Positions 6,216 through 14,473 of a stretch of 16,279 nucleotides of DNA are shown piece after piece. Positions within the stretch are counted from its first letter, which is position 1. Each line of letters opens with the position of its first letter. Position numbers and translations under genes: made by a program. The notes under the pieces are model-generated. The model saw only the letters and a list, made by a program, of their open reading frames with translations. It searched no databases and was not told where the DNA came from. The stretch comes from Verrucomicrobiota bacterium (GTDB taxonomy: Bacteria; Verrucomicrobiota; Verrucomicrobiia; Chthoniobacterales; JAFAMB01). Where the stretch lies: assembly GCA_019241095.1 (NCBI GenBank), contig JAFAXJ010000561.1, forward strand, positions 1 to 16,279. Reading direction: 5' to 3'.

Positions 6216-8800
6216 GATTGCACCTTTGGCGCGTAATAGGATGTGGAATTCTGTTGACCTCCAGCGTTTTTGGACAGGAGGTCCGGCGCGCCATTCCTGT
6301 TAATCCAACTCCAATTCCGCGAGCACAACCAGTTCGTCCCCTCAATCCGTTCGAGCCGTCGGGCGGAGATTCGATTCTCAATCAGAATACTGAGCAGAAT
6401 TTTTCTGTTCGTCCCCCACCCCTGGTGCGTCCTACGCCTCAGGTAGCGATAGACCCAAAGTCGTCGGCTGGCGCGCCGGCTGAACCTGATAAGAAAATCA
6501 AGGAATCCGATGAGGATGAAATTCGCCTCGCTCCTAATCAGGCGCCGGTTGACTCCGCAATAACTGATCCAGCAAAAACCCAGCTCGCGATAGCCGATGG
6601 ACTTTACGCGCGCAAGCTTTACGATTTAGCCGTCCCTGAATACGAAAAGTATCTTAGCGAGTTTCTGACCGATCCAGGGCGCGCTGCTGCACTTTATCGC
6701 TTGGCGGACTGCTACTCCAGCTTGGGGCAGCTGCAAGCCTCCTTCGACACGTATGAAATGCTAATTAATGAACCCGGGTCCGGGGAATTTATTGGCAATG
6801 CCGCGTTCAGGTTGGCCTCTAAAGCGTTCGACAGCAGAAATTTCATGGAGGCTGCCCCGCTTTACGACAAAGCTTTCAGAAATGCAAAATCTCCCGAGAT
6901 CAGGCTGACAGCACGATACTACGAAGGTAAGTGTTTTGAGTTATTAAATCGTAGGGCAGAAGCCAGACCTGCCTACCAGGATGTTATAAAATACAAGGAC
7001 AAAAACCCGTATTATGATGCCGCTCGGCTTTCACTTGCATACTTTGCCCTGGATGAGGGTCGGAAACAGGAAGCGCTGAACCTTTTCAGTCAACTTGGGC
7101 AGGACGCGACCAAGCCGGCTGTACGAGCTGAGGCTCTGACTCGCGCGGGGATCTTAGCTGCCGATTTGAAGCAGAAGGACCAAGCCGATCAGCTTTTCAA
7201 GGCTGCTATCGCGTTAAATGCTGAGGGTAAGTGGAAACAAGTAGCCCAGCTCGAGGACATGAAGCTCGAGTACGAAGGGGATAAATTTACTCAAGTCCTG
7301 GATTCCTATGCAATGAATCTGAATGCGATGGGCGACGAAACCAAGCCGAGCGTGCTTCTGATTGTCGCAAACTCATACCGCCAGCTTGGGAAACAGCAAA
7401 AGGCAATCGAGGTGTATAACCAACTCATCCGATTTTTTCCCAATACTCCGGAAGCGCACGACGCGAGATATCAAAGATTGATTGCTCTGGATGCTGTCAA
7501 AGATCCGAACTTGGTTGCGCAAGTCGACTCCTACCTGGCGTTGGCGCCAAATCCAGACCGGGCTGACAAAGCCAAACTTTTAAAGGCGCAGACTCTTTTT
7601 CAGCAGAATAAGTTCGATTTGGCGGCGAAAATTTACAATGAACTAACTAATTCGACTTTAGCCGATCCTTATAAAGCCGACTGCTATTATGCAGCCGGGT
7701 TTTCTCTGCTCCAAATGAAGGATTTGACCGGCGCAGTTCGTGCGTTTTCCGGATTAATAGAGAAATATCCAAACCATCCGATGGTCGTCAAAGCGCTTTT
7801 AAAGAGGGCGATCATTTACCAGGACGCGAGGCGTTTTCCTGCAGCGTTGGCTGATTTTGACGACATTATAGCCCGCTACCCCGACGCGCCAGAACGTTCA
7901 GTCGCTTTGCTCCAAAAGGGTCTCACGCTAGGTCAACAGGAGAACTATCCCGAAATGGTATCCACTTTCCAGCTTTACCTGAAAGATTACCCGGACGCAC
8001 CAGGCATTGCTCAGGCAGAGTATTGGATCGGATGGGCTGCGTTCGAAGCCAGGAAATACCAAGAGGCGATAAACCCGTTGTTGAGGGCACGACAGTTAAA
8101 TCCTGAAGAATATGCGGAAAAATGCTCTTTGCGGTTGATCTTTTCCTACCAGAATTTGGCTAACAAAAGTGATGCAGCAAAGGAAGTAGATAACTTCGTT
8201 CAAGCTGATCCTAAGAAACTTGGTCTTGTACTTGATGTCTGCCGCTGGCTTGGAGCGGAGTATTATAATAACACGAATTTTGATCAGGCCGCGAAATATC
8301 TAGGTCTTTATGTGAAGAACTCTCAGTCGGAGCATATAGACAAGAAGATTCTATACAGTCTGGCGAAATCGGACGTGCAAATCAAAAGCTTTCAAGACGC
8401 ACTCGACGTAAGTAATCAATTTTTGGCTGCTGCAGCAGAACCTGCTGATCGTGCTCAGGGGTTTTTGATGTTGAGCAAGGCGCAACTAGGTCTCCAACAG
8501 TTTGATACCGCAATAAAATCGGTGGAAGAAGCTTTAACCTTACAACCTGAGGGAAGGCTTAACGCTGAGGCGAGAATGCAAAGTGGAGATATCGAGGTGG
8601 CAAAAGGAGATTTCAATAACGCTGCCCGTTCTTATATGAGCGTAGCTCTTCTATATGAGGACCCTGAGGTAACACCCGATGCTCTGGAGAGAGCGTATGA
8701 GGCATTTCAGAAAGCCGGAAATGAGCCGCAGGCGGACAAAACCCTATCAGAATTGCGCAGTCGATTTCCTAACTATCAAGCGAAAGCTTCGGCGGGTTGA
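6212..8800 (+). CDS. Large exported tetratricopeptide-repeat protein of the ExbBD operon
   Basis: Probably a periplasmic or outer-membrane-associated scaffold working with the ExbB/ExbD motor; this role is inferred from operon position and export signal. The 862-residue protein starts with a signal peptide (MRLHLWRVIGCGILLTSSVFG, then QE), followed by a Pro-rich low-complexity linker (about 25-90, PTPIPRAQPVRP and RPPPLVRPTP) that could span or anchor in the envelope. The rest is a continuous alpha-helical TPR/Sel1-like solenoid with recurring A-x-Y/F and Y-P-D/N-A/T-P units, for example RYPDAPERSVALLQKG and DYPDAPGIAQAEYW. The unit pattern resembles CpoB/YbgF and BamD-type TPRs. No enzymatic motif is visible. 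It overlaps exbD by four bases. I do not recognise a specific named gene. Confidence 0.85.
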   Translation: MRLHLWRVIGCGILLTSSVFGQEVRRAIPVNPTPIPRAQPVRPLNPFEPSGGDSILNQNTEQNFSVRPPPLVRPTPQVAIDPKSSAGAPAEPDKKIKESDEDEIRLAPNQAPVDSAITDPAKTQLAIADGLYARKLYDLAVPEYEKYLSEFLTDPGRAAALYRLADCYSSLGQLQASFDTYEMLINEPGSGEFIGNAAFRLASKAFDSRNFMEAAPLYDKAFRNAKSPEIRLTARYYEGKCFELLNRRAEARPAYQDVIKYKDKNPYYDAARLSLAYFALDEGRKQEALNLFSQLGQDATKPAVRAEALTRAGILAADLKQKDQADQLFKAAIALNAEGKWKQVAQLEDMKLEYEGDKFTQVLDSYAMNLNAMGDETKPSVLLIVANSYRQLGKQQKAIEVYNQLIRFFPNTPEAHDARYQRLIALDAVKDPNLVAQVDSYLALAPNPDRADKAKLLKAQTLFQQNKFDLAAKIYNELTNSTLADPYKADCYYAAGFSLLQMKDLTGAVRAFSGLIEKYPNHPMVVKALLKRAIIYQDARRFPAALADFDDIIARYPDAPERSVALLQKGLTLGQQENYPEMVSTFQLYLKDYPDAPGIAQAEYWIGWAAFEARKYQEAINPLLRARQLNPEEYAEKCSLRLIFSYQNLANKSDAAKEVDNFVQADPKKLGLVLDVCRWLGAEYYNNTNFDQAAKYLGLYVKNSQSEHIDKKILYSLAKSDVQIKSFQDALDVSNQFLAAAAEPADRAQGFLMLSKAQLGLQQFDTAIKSVEEALTLQPEGRLNAEARMQSGDIEVAKGDFNNAARSYMSVALLYEDPEVTPDALERAYEAFQKAGNEPQADKTLSELRSRFPNYQAKASAG

Positions 8801-9043
8801 TCAATCGCCTTTAACCGCAAGCTGTAAACTGGGAAACAAGTCTCTGCCGCGCTAGGAAACTGGTTGACATCAAGGGTCTTTGAGCGCGTTCTTGCTAGCC
8901 ATTAAACCCTCACGCCGATCCTGCGGCGAGCAATATGGGATTGCTGCGGCAATGTAGTACAGCCGATCTTTTCCGATCACGAGCACTTGGGTTGCAAACA
9001 GATACTAGAGGTCAACCAACGTCGTAATGAACGAAACGTCATC

Positions 9044-9072
9044 TTGACATTATAGGGTGGATCTGTAACGAA
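9044..9072 (+). promoter_or_regulatory. Candidate promoter of the ATPase-phosphatase gene
   Basis: TTGACA matches the -35 consensus exactly at 9044-9049. The -10 position at 16-17 bases spacing reads TAACGA/AACGAA, a weak match that overlaps one copy of the AACGAAAC repeat. This would suit a regulated promoter, but the support is thin. Confidence 0.2.
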
Positions 9073-9087
9073 ACCGGCGAGTTTCGT
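9068..9087 (+). promoter_or_regulatory. 7-bp inverted repeat just upstream of the ribosome binding site
   Basis: ACGAAAC and GTTTCGT pair perfectly around a six-base loop, 20 bases before the AAGGAG ribosome binding site. It could be an operator or an RNA hairpin influencing translation. The left arm is part of an 8-base direct repeat that also occurs at 9030-9037. Confidence 0.3.
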
Positions 9088-9107
9088 GGCGGGTTCTGCT
9101 GCATAGC

Positions 9108-9113
9108 AAGGAG
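9108..9113 (+). promoter_or_regulatory. Strong Shine-Dalgarno AAGGAG fixing the GTG start at 9119
   Basis: AAGGAG lies five bases before GTG, and an in-frame TAG at 9104-9106 closes the frame just upstream, so the start is well determined. Most other genes in the window have no comparable site. Confidence 0.7.
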
Positions 9114-9118
9114 TTCCT

Positions 9119-12100
9119 GTGAAATATTCCAGACACTTACGATCAGATCTGCAGGAAAGCCCTAGAGAGCAGAACAGAAATTCCGTTTTCATTGATCGAA
9201 GCGAGTTCGAAGGGCCCGCAGCGTTTGCGCTCACACCGCTAATGGGCCGCGAAACCGAATGTAGTTTGCTCAAGGATCGATGGGAGCAGGCTCAAGAGGG
9301 GATGGGCCAGGTCGTCCTCGTCGTTGGGCAACCTGGCTTGGGCAAGTCGCGGCTGGTTCAGACGCTCACGCGACTGGTGCAGATCGAGTCGAGCGAGGGT
9401 TCCTCGGCAGCGATTGGCGAATCCGCGCACACGTCGGTTGACCAGGATAGCTTGTCGGTAGTCGATTGGCGGTGCTCACAGCATTTCCAAAACTCTGAGC
9501 TTCACCCTATATCAGACTATCTGAAGCGTTTGCTCGCAGCAGGCCATGGTCCCTCACCGAGTGCTTATTTCGACAGTTTGGCGCAGCATTTACAGAAACA
9601 CGATTTGTGCAGACCGGAGCTTCTGGCGCTTTTTGCCAAGTTGCTGTTTCTGCCGCCGACCAATCAGTATTCGGGTACCGGTCTAACGCCCGCCCGAGAG
9701 CGTGAGGAGACCTTTCGCGCGCTCGGCCAATGGTTGCGCGCACTCTCCAAGAAGCAGCCGATTCTTTTTGTGGTCGAGGACCTGCACTGGATCGACGCGT
9801 CGACCCTGGAGTTCATTGGAGCTTTTACCAAGGAAGGCCTGCACGATCGAATTCTGACAGTACTTACATTTCGGCCAGAATTTAAGATACCGTGGCCGGC
9901 GCCAGCGCACCAAACAACCTTGGCGCTCAATCGGCTAACGCTACGTCAAGTGGCCCAGTGGATGCGAAGAGATGCCAGCGCGACAGTGCCAGAGTCATTG
10001 GTTGCGCAAATTTACCAACGCACCAGCGGCGTACCGCTGCTGGTCGAAGAGTTCATCCGAATAGCGCGCGAGTCTGCGGTTTTCGAAGCAACTAGCTTCA
10101 CATCGCCCAGTGTGCCACCGGCGAGAACAAGCGAATTACCACAGACGCTGCAGGAGCTTGTGATACTTCGACTCGATCGTATGTCAATTAGCCGCGAAGT
10201 GGCCCAATTGGCTGCGACCCTGGGCCGGGAGTTTGACTACGAGTTGCTGGCCGCCGTCGTTACCGTCGATGAAGAGACACTTCGGGCCGAGCTGGAAAAG
10301 CTAGTGTCGGCCGGAATCCTGTACGTCAAAGGCCAGCCAGCGGCAGGCACTTACCTCTTCAAGCACGCGCTGCTCGAGGAAGCATTGCACGACGCAATCG
10401 AACCTCCGAAGCGCCGGTTGTTTCATCTGCGGGTCGCCGAAATGATGGAAGCACGGTTTACCCAACTGGTGGACATGCAGCCGGAACTGCTCGCAAATCA
10501 TTTCGCTGAAGCCGGGGTCACCGAGAAGGCAGCCGGTTACTGCTTGAGGGCAGGGCTGAGATCGCGCGACCGGTTCGCACATCTCGAGGCGATCGGTCAC
10601 CTCACCAAAGGACTGAAACTTCTTGAAGCGCTCGAGCCATCGGCCGAACGGGATGTTCGTGAACTGGAACTGCTCGGTCCACTGGGCACTGCATATATTG
10701 CCTCTCGTGGATATGCAGCGCCTGAAGTAGGTCCGGTTTTCCGTCGCGCTCGGATATTGTGTGAACGGGTAGGTCAAACGCCGCAGCTTTTCGCGATGAT
10801 GTGGGGTAATTTCGCCTTTCATATTGTGCGCGGCGATCTCCGGGTTTGCACCGAACTGGCTGAGGAGGCGATGGCGTTCAGCGAACAGCTTAGAGATCCT
10901 GGGATGCTTATGGAGGCACTTTTCCTAAAGGCGTTGACACGGCTCTATCGCGGCAATTTTGCTGAGGCTCGGGCTTGTTGCGCACGGGCGATCTCCGAGT
11001 TCGACAACCGCGACCGCACGGCGTTCTGGGCCGGGCTGGTAGGGGAAGACGCCGGCGTCACTCACCGCTGCTATCTAGCGTTGGCATTGTGGCACCTCGG
11101 TTTTCCCGAGAAAGCGCTGCAGCTCAACGAAGAGATGCTGAAGCTCGCGCGCTCCGTAAAGCAACCCTTCAGTCTTGAATACGCCCTTCATCACACGGCT
11201 TGGCTTTACCAGCATTGCCGGCTGGGGACTCAGACCCAAGCGGCCGGCGAAGAGCAAATTCAGATCGCGGCGGAGCAAGGTTTTCTTTTCTGGCAGGCAT
11301 CGGGAACGCTCTACGTTGCTGGAGGTCTGCTATTAGAGGGCAAGCTTGAACAAGGGCTTCGGCTGCTGCGAAAGGGATTGGATGCATACCGAGGCACTGG
11401 AGCCGAACTGGCGCTCCCCTATTACCTGAGCATCTTGGCAGACGGTTGTCTGCGTACAGGCAGATTTGCTGAAGCTGGCGAAGCCCTGGACGAGGCACTT
11501 GCGATCGTGGCGAAAAATGATGATCGGTTTCAGGAAGCGGAATTACACCGCCTTAAGGGCGAATTGCTGCTGGCGCAGCTTGGCGATCAAATTTTGGCTG
11601 AGCAATGCTTCCAACATGCAATCGAGGTAGCCCATTGTCAGCAGAGCAAAGCCTGGGAACTGCGCGCGACAACAAGCCTTGCCCGGCTTTGGCAGAAGCA
11701 AGGTCGCCGCGAAGAAGCGTTCAAGGTGCTCAGCACAGTGGCCGGTTTCTTCACGGAAGGCTTTACAACTCCCGACCTCGTTGAAGCCGCGTCCGTACTC
11801 GAAAGCCTCGGGGATGAGCGCATGCGTGCCGAGTTCGCGGCCGGTATCAAATATGTGCGCGACTGTATCCCGCCACCCATGGACGGACTGATTTCGGTTG
11901 ATTGGCGGTACTTGCCGGCCTCCACCCTTGGCGGCGACACTATCGGGTATCACTGGGTGGACGACGATCATCTAGCCTTATATCTCATCGACGTCACAGG
12001 GCACGGGTTGGATGCCGCGCTGTTATCCGTGAGCGTCGCCAACGTTATCAGAGGAGGCGCCCTGACTGGCGTCAACATGAAGCAGCCTGATCAAGTACTG

Positions 12101-12547
12101 GCCAAACTTAATGATGTTTTTCAAGGAGAGCACCACGGCGAAAGATTCTTCACGATCTGGTATGGTGTTTACCACTGCGAGAGCCGTACAATAACTTGGT
12201 CCGGGGGCGGTCATCCGCCCTCTATCGTGCTGCTTCCTCGAGAGCCGAACCCGCTGCTTCTTCCTTCCGCCGGCTTGATAATGGGTGCTATTCGCGGAGC
12301 AGAATTCCCAGCTCGATCGGTCCCAATTCCTGTGGGCGCTCGCCTGTTTATCTTCAGTGACGGCGTCTTTGAGATATTCCGGGACGAAAGCGCCGTATGG
12401 AATCTGGAAGCTTGTATCGCCCATATGGCAGCCCTGGCCGACCAGCCAGTGAACCTTATGGATGAACTTCTGCAACATGTTTACTATCTTCGCGGATCGC
12501 ACTGCCTGGACGACGACTTCTCCATTATTGAGGCTAAGTTCCAATAA
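9119..12547 (+). CDS. STAND/AAA ATPase - TPR - SpoIIE-type PP2C phosphatase fusion protein
   Basis: A large (1142 aa) cytoplasmic signalling protein without signal peptide or membrane segments. After about 40 residues an AAA_16-like ATPase begins with LMGRETE, Walker A GQPGLGKS (70-77) and Walker B ILFVVED followed by LHWIDAS (about 215-228), as in STAND regulators that couple nucleotide binding to ligand sensing. From roughly 450 to 900 lies a helical TPR-like region. The C-terminal 230 residues are a complete SpoIIE/RsbU-type Ser/Thr phosphatase: LGGD (D940), DVTGHG (D958), SGGGHPP, FSDG (D1081) and LDDDFS (D1131-D1133), matching the metal-binding Asp positions. The expected reaction is dephosphorylation of an anti-sigma-factor antagonist in a partner-switching system. 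The N-terminal kinase or cyclase and the GAF/PAS linker common in related proteins are absent. Composition is GC-richer than its neighbours. No STAS or anti-sigma gene is adjacent. Confidence 0.9.
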   Translation: MKYSRHLRSDLQESPREQNRNSVFIDRSEFEGPAAFALTPLMGRETECSLLKDRWEQAQEGMGQVVLVVGQPGLGKSRLVQTLTRLVQIESSEGSSAAIGESAHTSVDQDSLSVVDWRCSQHFQNSELHPISDYLKRLLAAGHGPSPSAYFDSLAQHLQKHDLCRPELLALFAKLLFLPPTNQYSGTGLTPAREREETFRALGQWLRALSKKQPILFVVEDLHWIDASTLEFIGAFTKEGLHDRILTVLTFRPEFKIPWPAPAHQTTLALNRLTLRQVAQWMRRDASATVPESLVAQIYQRTSGVPLLVEEFIRIARESAVFEATSFTSPSVPPARTSELPQTLQELVILRLDRMSISREVAQLAATLGREFDYELLAAVVTVDEETLRAELEKLVSAGILYVKGQPAAGTYLFKHALLEEALHDAIEPPKRRLFHLRVAEMMEARFTQLVDMQPELLANHFAEAGVTEKAAGYCLRAGLRSRDRFAHLEAIGHLTKGLKLLEALEPSAERDVRELELLGPLGTAYIASRGYAAPEVGPVFRRARILCERVGQTPQLFAMMWGNFAFHIVRGDLRVCTELAEEAMAFSEQLRDPGMLMEALFLKALTRLYRGNFAEARACCARAISEFDNRDRTAFWAGLVGEDAGVTHRCYLALALWHLGFPEKALQLNEEMLKLARSVKQPFSLEYALHHTAWLYQHCRLGTQTQAAGEEQIQIAAEQGFLFWQASGTLYVAGGLLLEGKLEQGLRLLRKGLDAYRGTGAELALPYYLSILADGCLRTGRFAEAGEALDEALAIVAKNDDRFQEAELHRLKGELLLAQLGDQILAEQCFQHAIEVAHCQQSKAWELRATTSLARLWQKQGRREEAFKVLSTVAGFFTEGFTTPDLVEAASVLESLGDERMRAEFAAGIKYVRDCIPPPMDGLISVDWRYLPASTLGGDTIGYHWVDDDHLALYLIDVTGHGLDAALLSVSVANVIRGGALTGVNMKQPDQVLAKLNDVFQGEHHGERFFTIWYGVYHCESRTITWSGGGHPPSIVLLPREPNPLLLPSAGLIMGAIRGAEFPARSVPIPVGARLFIFSDGVFEIFRDESAVWNLEACIAHMAALADQPVNLMDELLQHVYYLRGSHCLDDDFSIIEAKFQ

Positions 12548-12582
12548 CAGGTCGGAGCTCCCTGATTCAGGTCCACTCAGAG

Positions 12583-13305
12583 TTATTGCCTTCGCACCAA
12601 CAAAGTTTTTTTTATTCTAACTAAGTTATCCCATTTTTCGTTAGTGGATAAGTTTGGTTTGATCAAAAACATCGATGGTAGAGGCTCGTCTGGGTTCGAG
12701 AAGGATTTCGACTCTCGCTGAAGCAGGCTCAATGCCGATGTTAATCGCTCAGATGAGCAATCTGACGGCAATGGCTCTCCAACCGAAATGATGACCGCCG
12801 GGTTTTCTTCAGCACGAAACTCATAGCGGAAAACACAAGGCAAGATAGTTGCTCCGCTTTTTTTTGCTAGAAATGATACGCCGCCTTTAACCACAATAGG
12901 GAAATCCGGAGCATGCAATCGTCCTTGAGGGAACATCCAAACAACATTCTTTGGATCAGTTAGCAGAAGCAAAGCATAACGTAAGGATGGCAACGCCGCG
13001 CCGGGATTTTCCAGGTTGATTCCGAATGCTCCTAAAGAACGAAAAAATTGATAACGAGATAAATGTTTTTCCTCTTGCCCGAGATAAATTTGTCTCCCCA
13101 GAAGCTTTGAAGTGAATACACCAGCAACAAATCCATCCCACCAATTGGTGTGGTTAGCACATGCAATAAGAGACTGTTTGGGATCAAGCTTTGAGAGATT
13201 CCCTGCGCCTTTGACTGAAACGCTATGAAACCTCCGTCTTAAGGCCAGTCTGACTAGAATGGAGATTGGAACGCCTAACCACCGATTGTTTTGCGCTTTC
13301 AGCAA
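12583..13305 (-). CDS. PlsC-type lysophospholipid/glycerolipid acyltransferase, possibly carotenoid-linked
   Basis: Transfers an acyl group to a hydroxyl acceptor, classically 1-acyl-glycerol-3-phosphate. The 240-aa protein has the catalytic NHx4D motif (NHTNWWD, N51-D57) and the second family block FPQGR (125-129, usually FPEGT/S) followed by VKGGVSFLAKKSGATILP. Hydrophobic stretches suggest membrane association. The start is uncertain: the first candidate is TTG at 13305, one codon after the TAA of the crtB-like gene and in the same frame, with no ATG nearby. An A-run lies near the 3' end (A8 in ATAAAAAAAACT). It converges with the ATPase-phosphatase gene across 35 bp. Its place directly after crtB raises the possibility that it esterifies a carotenoid or its sugar, like CrtO in staphyloxanthin synthesis, but ordinary phospholipid synthesis is equally allowed by the sequence. 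Confidence 0.85.
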   Translation of the reverse strand: MLKAQNNRWLGVPISILVRLALRRRFHSVSVKGAGNLSKLDPKQSLIACANHTNWWDGFVAGVFTSKLLGRQIYLGQEEKHLSRYQFFRSLGAFGINLENPGAALPSLRYALLLLTDPKNVVWMFPQGRLHAPDFPIVVKGGVSFLAKKSGATILPCVFRYEFRAEENPAVIISVGEPLPSDCSSERLTSALSLLQRESKSFSNPDEPLPSMFLIKPNLSTNEKWDNLVRIKKTLLVRRQ

Positions 13306-13308
13306 TTG

Positions 13309-14196
13309 TTAGTTAACTCTTAGTCTATTGCGACGGTTCTTGCTATAATCCAAAAGCGCTTTGCTAGTTAGTTGCATTTTCCTAACGGGGCTCGTGCTTA
13401 CGCGATGTTTAAAGATATCGTAGTCGATACGCTCTATCTCGTCCAAGATCCCGCTATAAACGTGCCGCATAACCCACACGGCAAACTGCGAGCCGTCATC
13501 TTGAAGCAAGCTGATCGCAGGTTCTGCCCGGATGTAAAAGTGGCGTGCACGAGCGATTTGAAACTTCATGAGTTCCCGAAATTTCCTGTCGACTTCGCCA
13601 GCTTCGAGCTGAGCCCGCGAGACACCAAACTGTTTAAGCTCATCCAGAGGTAAATACAGACGATCGCGCTCGAGATCTTCCTTCACATCACGCAAGATGT
13701 TGGTGAGTTGCATAGCGGTGCCCAAATCTGAAGCCTGCTGCAGACCGGAGTCGTCCTTTAATTCGAAAATACGCGCCATCATCAAACCGACAACTGAAGC
13801 AACGTGATAACAGTAGCGTCGTAGATCCTGCCAATTGGAAAACGTGACAGGCCCCGAGTCCATCAGCACTCCGCGCGTTAGAGCGATAAAGGGCTCCTTT
13901 TCAATGCGGTATTTTTTTACGGCATTGGCAAAGGCGAATGCGAATGGCAGTTCCGCATGGTCCTGGTTGATGATGTGGTCAAAGTTGCCCTGGATCCATT
14001 CGACCGCGCTCAGGCCGCTGCCTGAAGGATTGTTGTCCACAAGATCGTCGATATATCGGCAAAACGAATAAACAGAGTATGCAGCTATTCTTTTCTCTTT
14101 CGGTAACGCAAAGGAGGCAAAGTAAAAGCTACGGGAGCCAGCTTTGGCCTGCGCTCGGCAGTACGCTTGGCTTTTAATTAACTCGGCGTCGTTCAT
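13309..14196 (-). CDS. crtB: Squalene/phytoene synthase family protein (probable phytoene synthase)
   Basis: Condenses two prenyl diphosphates head to head, the first committed step of carotenoid (phytoene) or squalene-type synthesis. From the ATG at 14196 (295 aa, normal length) both aspartate-rich motifs are intact: DDLVD (D50, D51, D54) in SFCRYIDDLVDN, and DVKED (D170, D174) in QLTNILRDVKEDLERDRLYLP. RSFYFASFALP near the start and the closing block YSGILDEIERIDYDIFKHRVS also fit. The frame stays open to an ATG at 14373, but those extra 59 residues are basic, low in hydrophobics and unlike the family. The 277 bases upstream hold no other gene that I can support. The pairing with a CrtI-type desaturase favours phytoene synthase over HpnC/HpnD or a C30 CrtM-type enzyme, but substrate length cannot be read from the sequence. 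Confidence 0.88.
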   Translation of the reverse strand: MNDAELIKSQAYCRAQAKAGSRSFYFASFALPKEKRIAAYSVYSFCRYIDDLVDNNPSGSGLSAVEWIQGNFDHIINQDHAELPFAFAFANAVKKYRIEKEPFIALTRGVLMDSGPVTFSNWQDLRRYCYHVASVVGLMMARIFELKDDSGLQQASDLGTAMQLTNILRDVKEDLERDRLYLPLDELKQFGVSRAQLEAGEVDRKFRELMKFQIARARHFYIRAEPAISLLQDDGSQFAVWVMRHVYSGILDEIERIDYDIFKHRVSTSPVRKMQLTSKALLDYSKNRRNRLRVN

Positions 14197-14473
14197 CCAG
14201 TTGACATCTTCTACGATGCCTTTGTGCCTTCTCAAACGTTTTCCGGCCGATAGGGTTGCAGCTACTCCGATGGGTTTTCGATGGGCGACTCGGAAAAATT
14301 TGCGCTCATGGCATTCATCCCTGCGCTCAGCGCGATCAGCCGACCCGGCACCGCGAGAGGTGGCCGGCCGCATTCCGAGACGACCCTGCTTTGCGGTTCG
14401 TCCTGGAAGTCTGAGCCTATACGCGTCCCGGCTTTTTTGCGCTGGATAGCGTCCCTAAAGGTTTGCTCCGAGA

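Larger units (their letters stand above)
8801..9118. other. Structured 318-bp intergenic leader upstream of the ATPase-phosphatase gene
   Basis: No credible gene. It contains three perfect small stem-loops: CGCCG/CGGCG at 8913-8928, ATTGC/GCAAT at 8940-8953, and ACGAAAC/GTTTCGT at 9068-9087. The 8-mer AACGAAAC occurs at 9030-9037 and again at 9067-9074. A TTGACA hexamer lies at 9044-9049; the hexamer 17 bases downstream (AACGAA) is a poor -10, so any sigma-70 promoter here is weak or activated. A 98-codon minus-strand frame over 8977-9273 runs into the 5' end of the next gene and is probably spurious. Confidence 0.5.

Noticed and set aside
10301..10822. 173-codon minus-strand frame within the ATPase-phosphatase gene
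   Set aside because: Antisense to the region between the ATPase and the TPR-like part; several similar antisense frames exist along this GC-richer gene, as expected from its composition.
12548..12582. Possible bidirectional terminator between the convergent genes
   Set aside because: Only a 4-bp stem (CCTG/CAGG) and no T-run are visible in the 35 bases; not enough to call.
14197..14373. N-terminal extension of the crtB-like protein to the ATG at 14373
   Set aside because: The 59 extra residues are basic and unlike any phytoene synthase N-terminus; the ATG at 14196 gives the usual family length.
14144..14449. 101-codon plus-strand frame overlapping the crtB start
   Set aside because: Partly antisense to crtB, with no domain and no ribosome binding site; open frames are easily expected by chance in this GC-rich patch.
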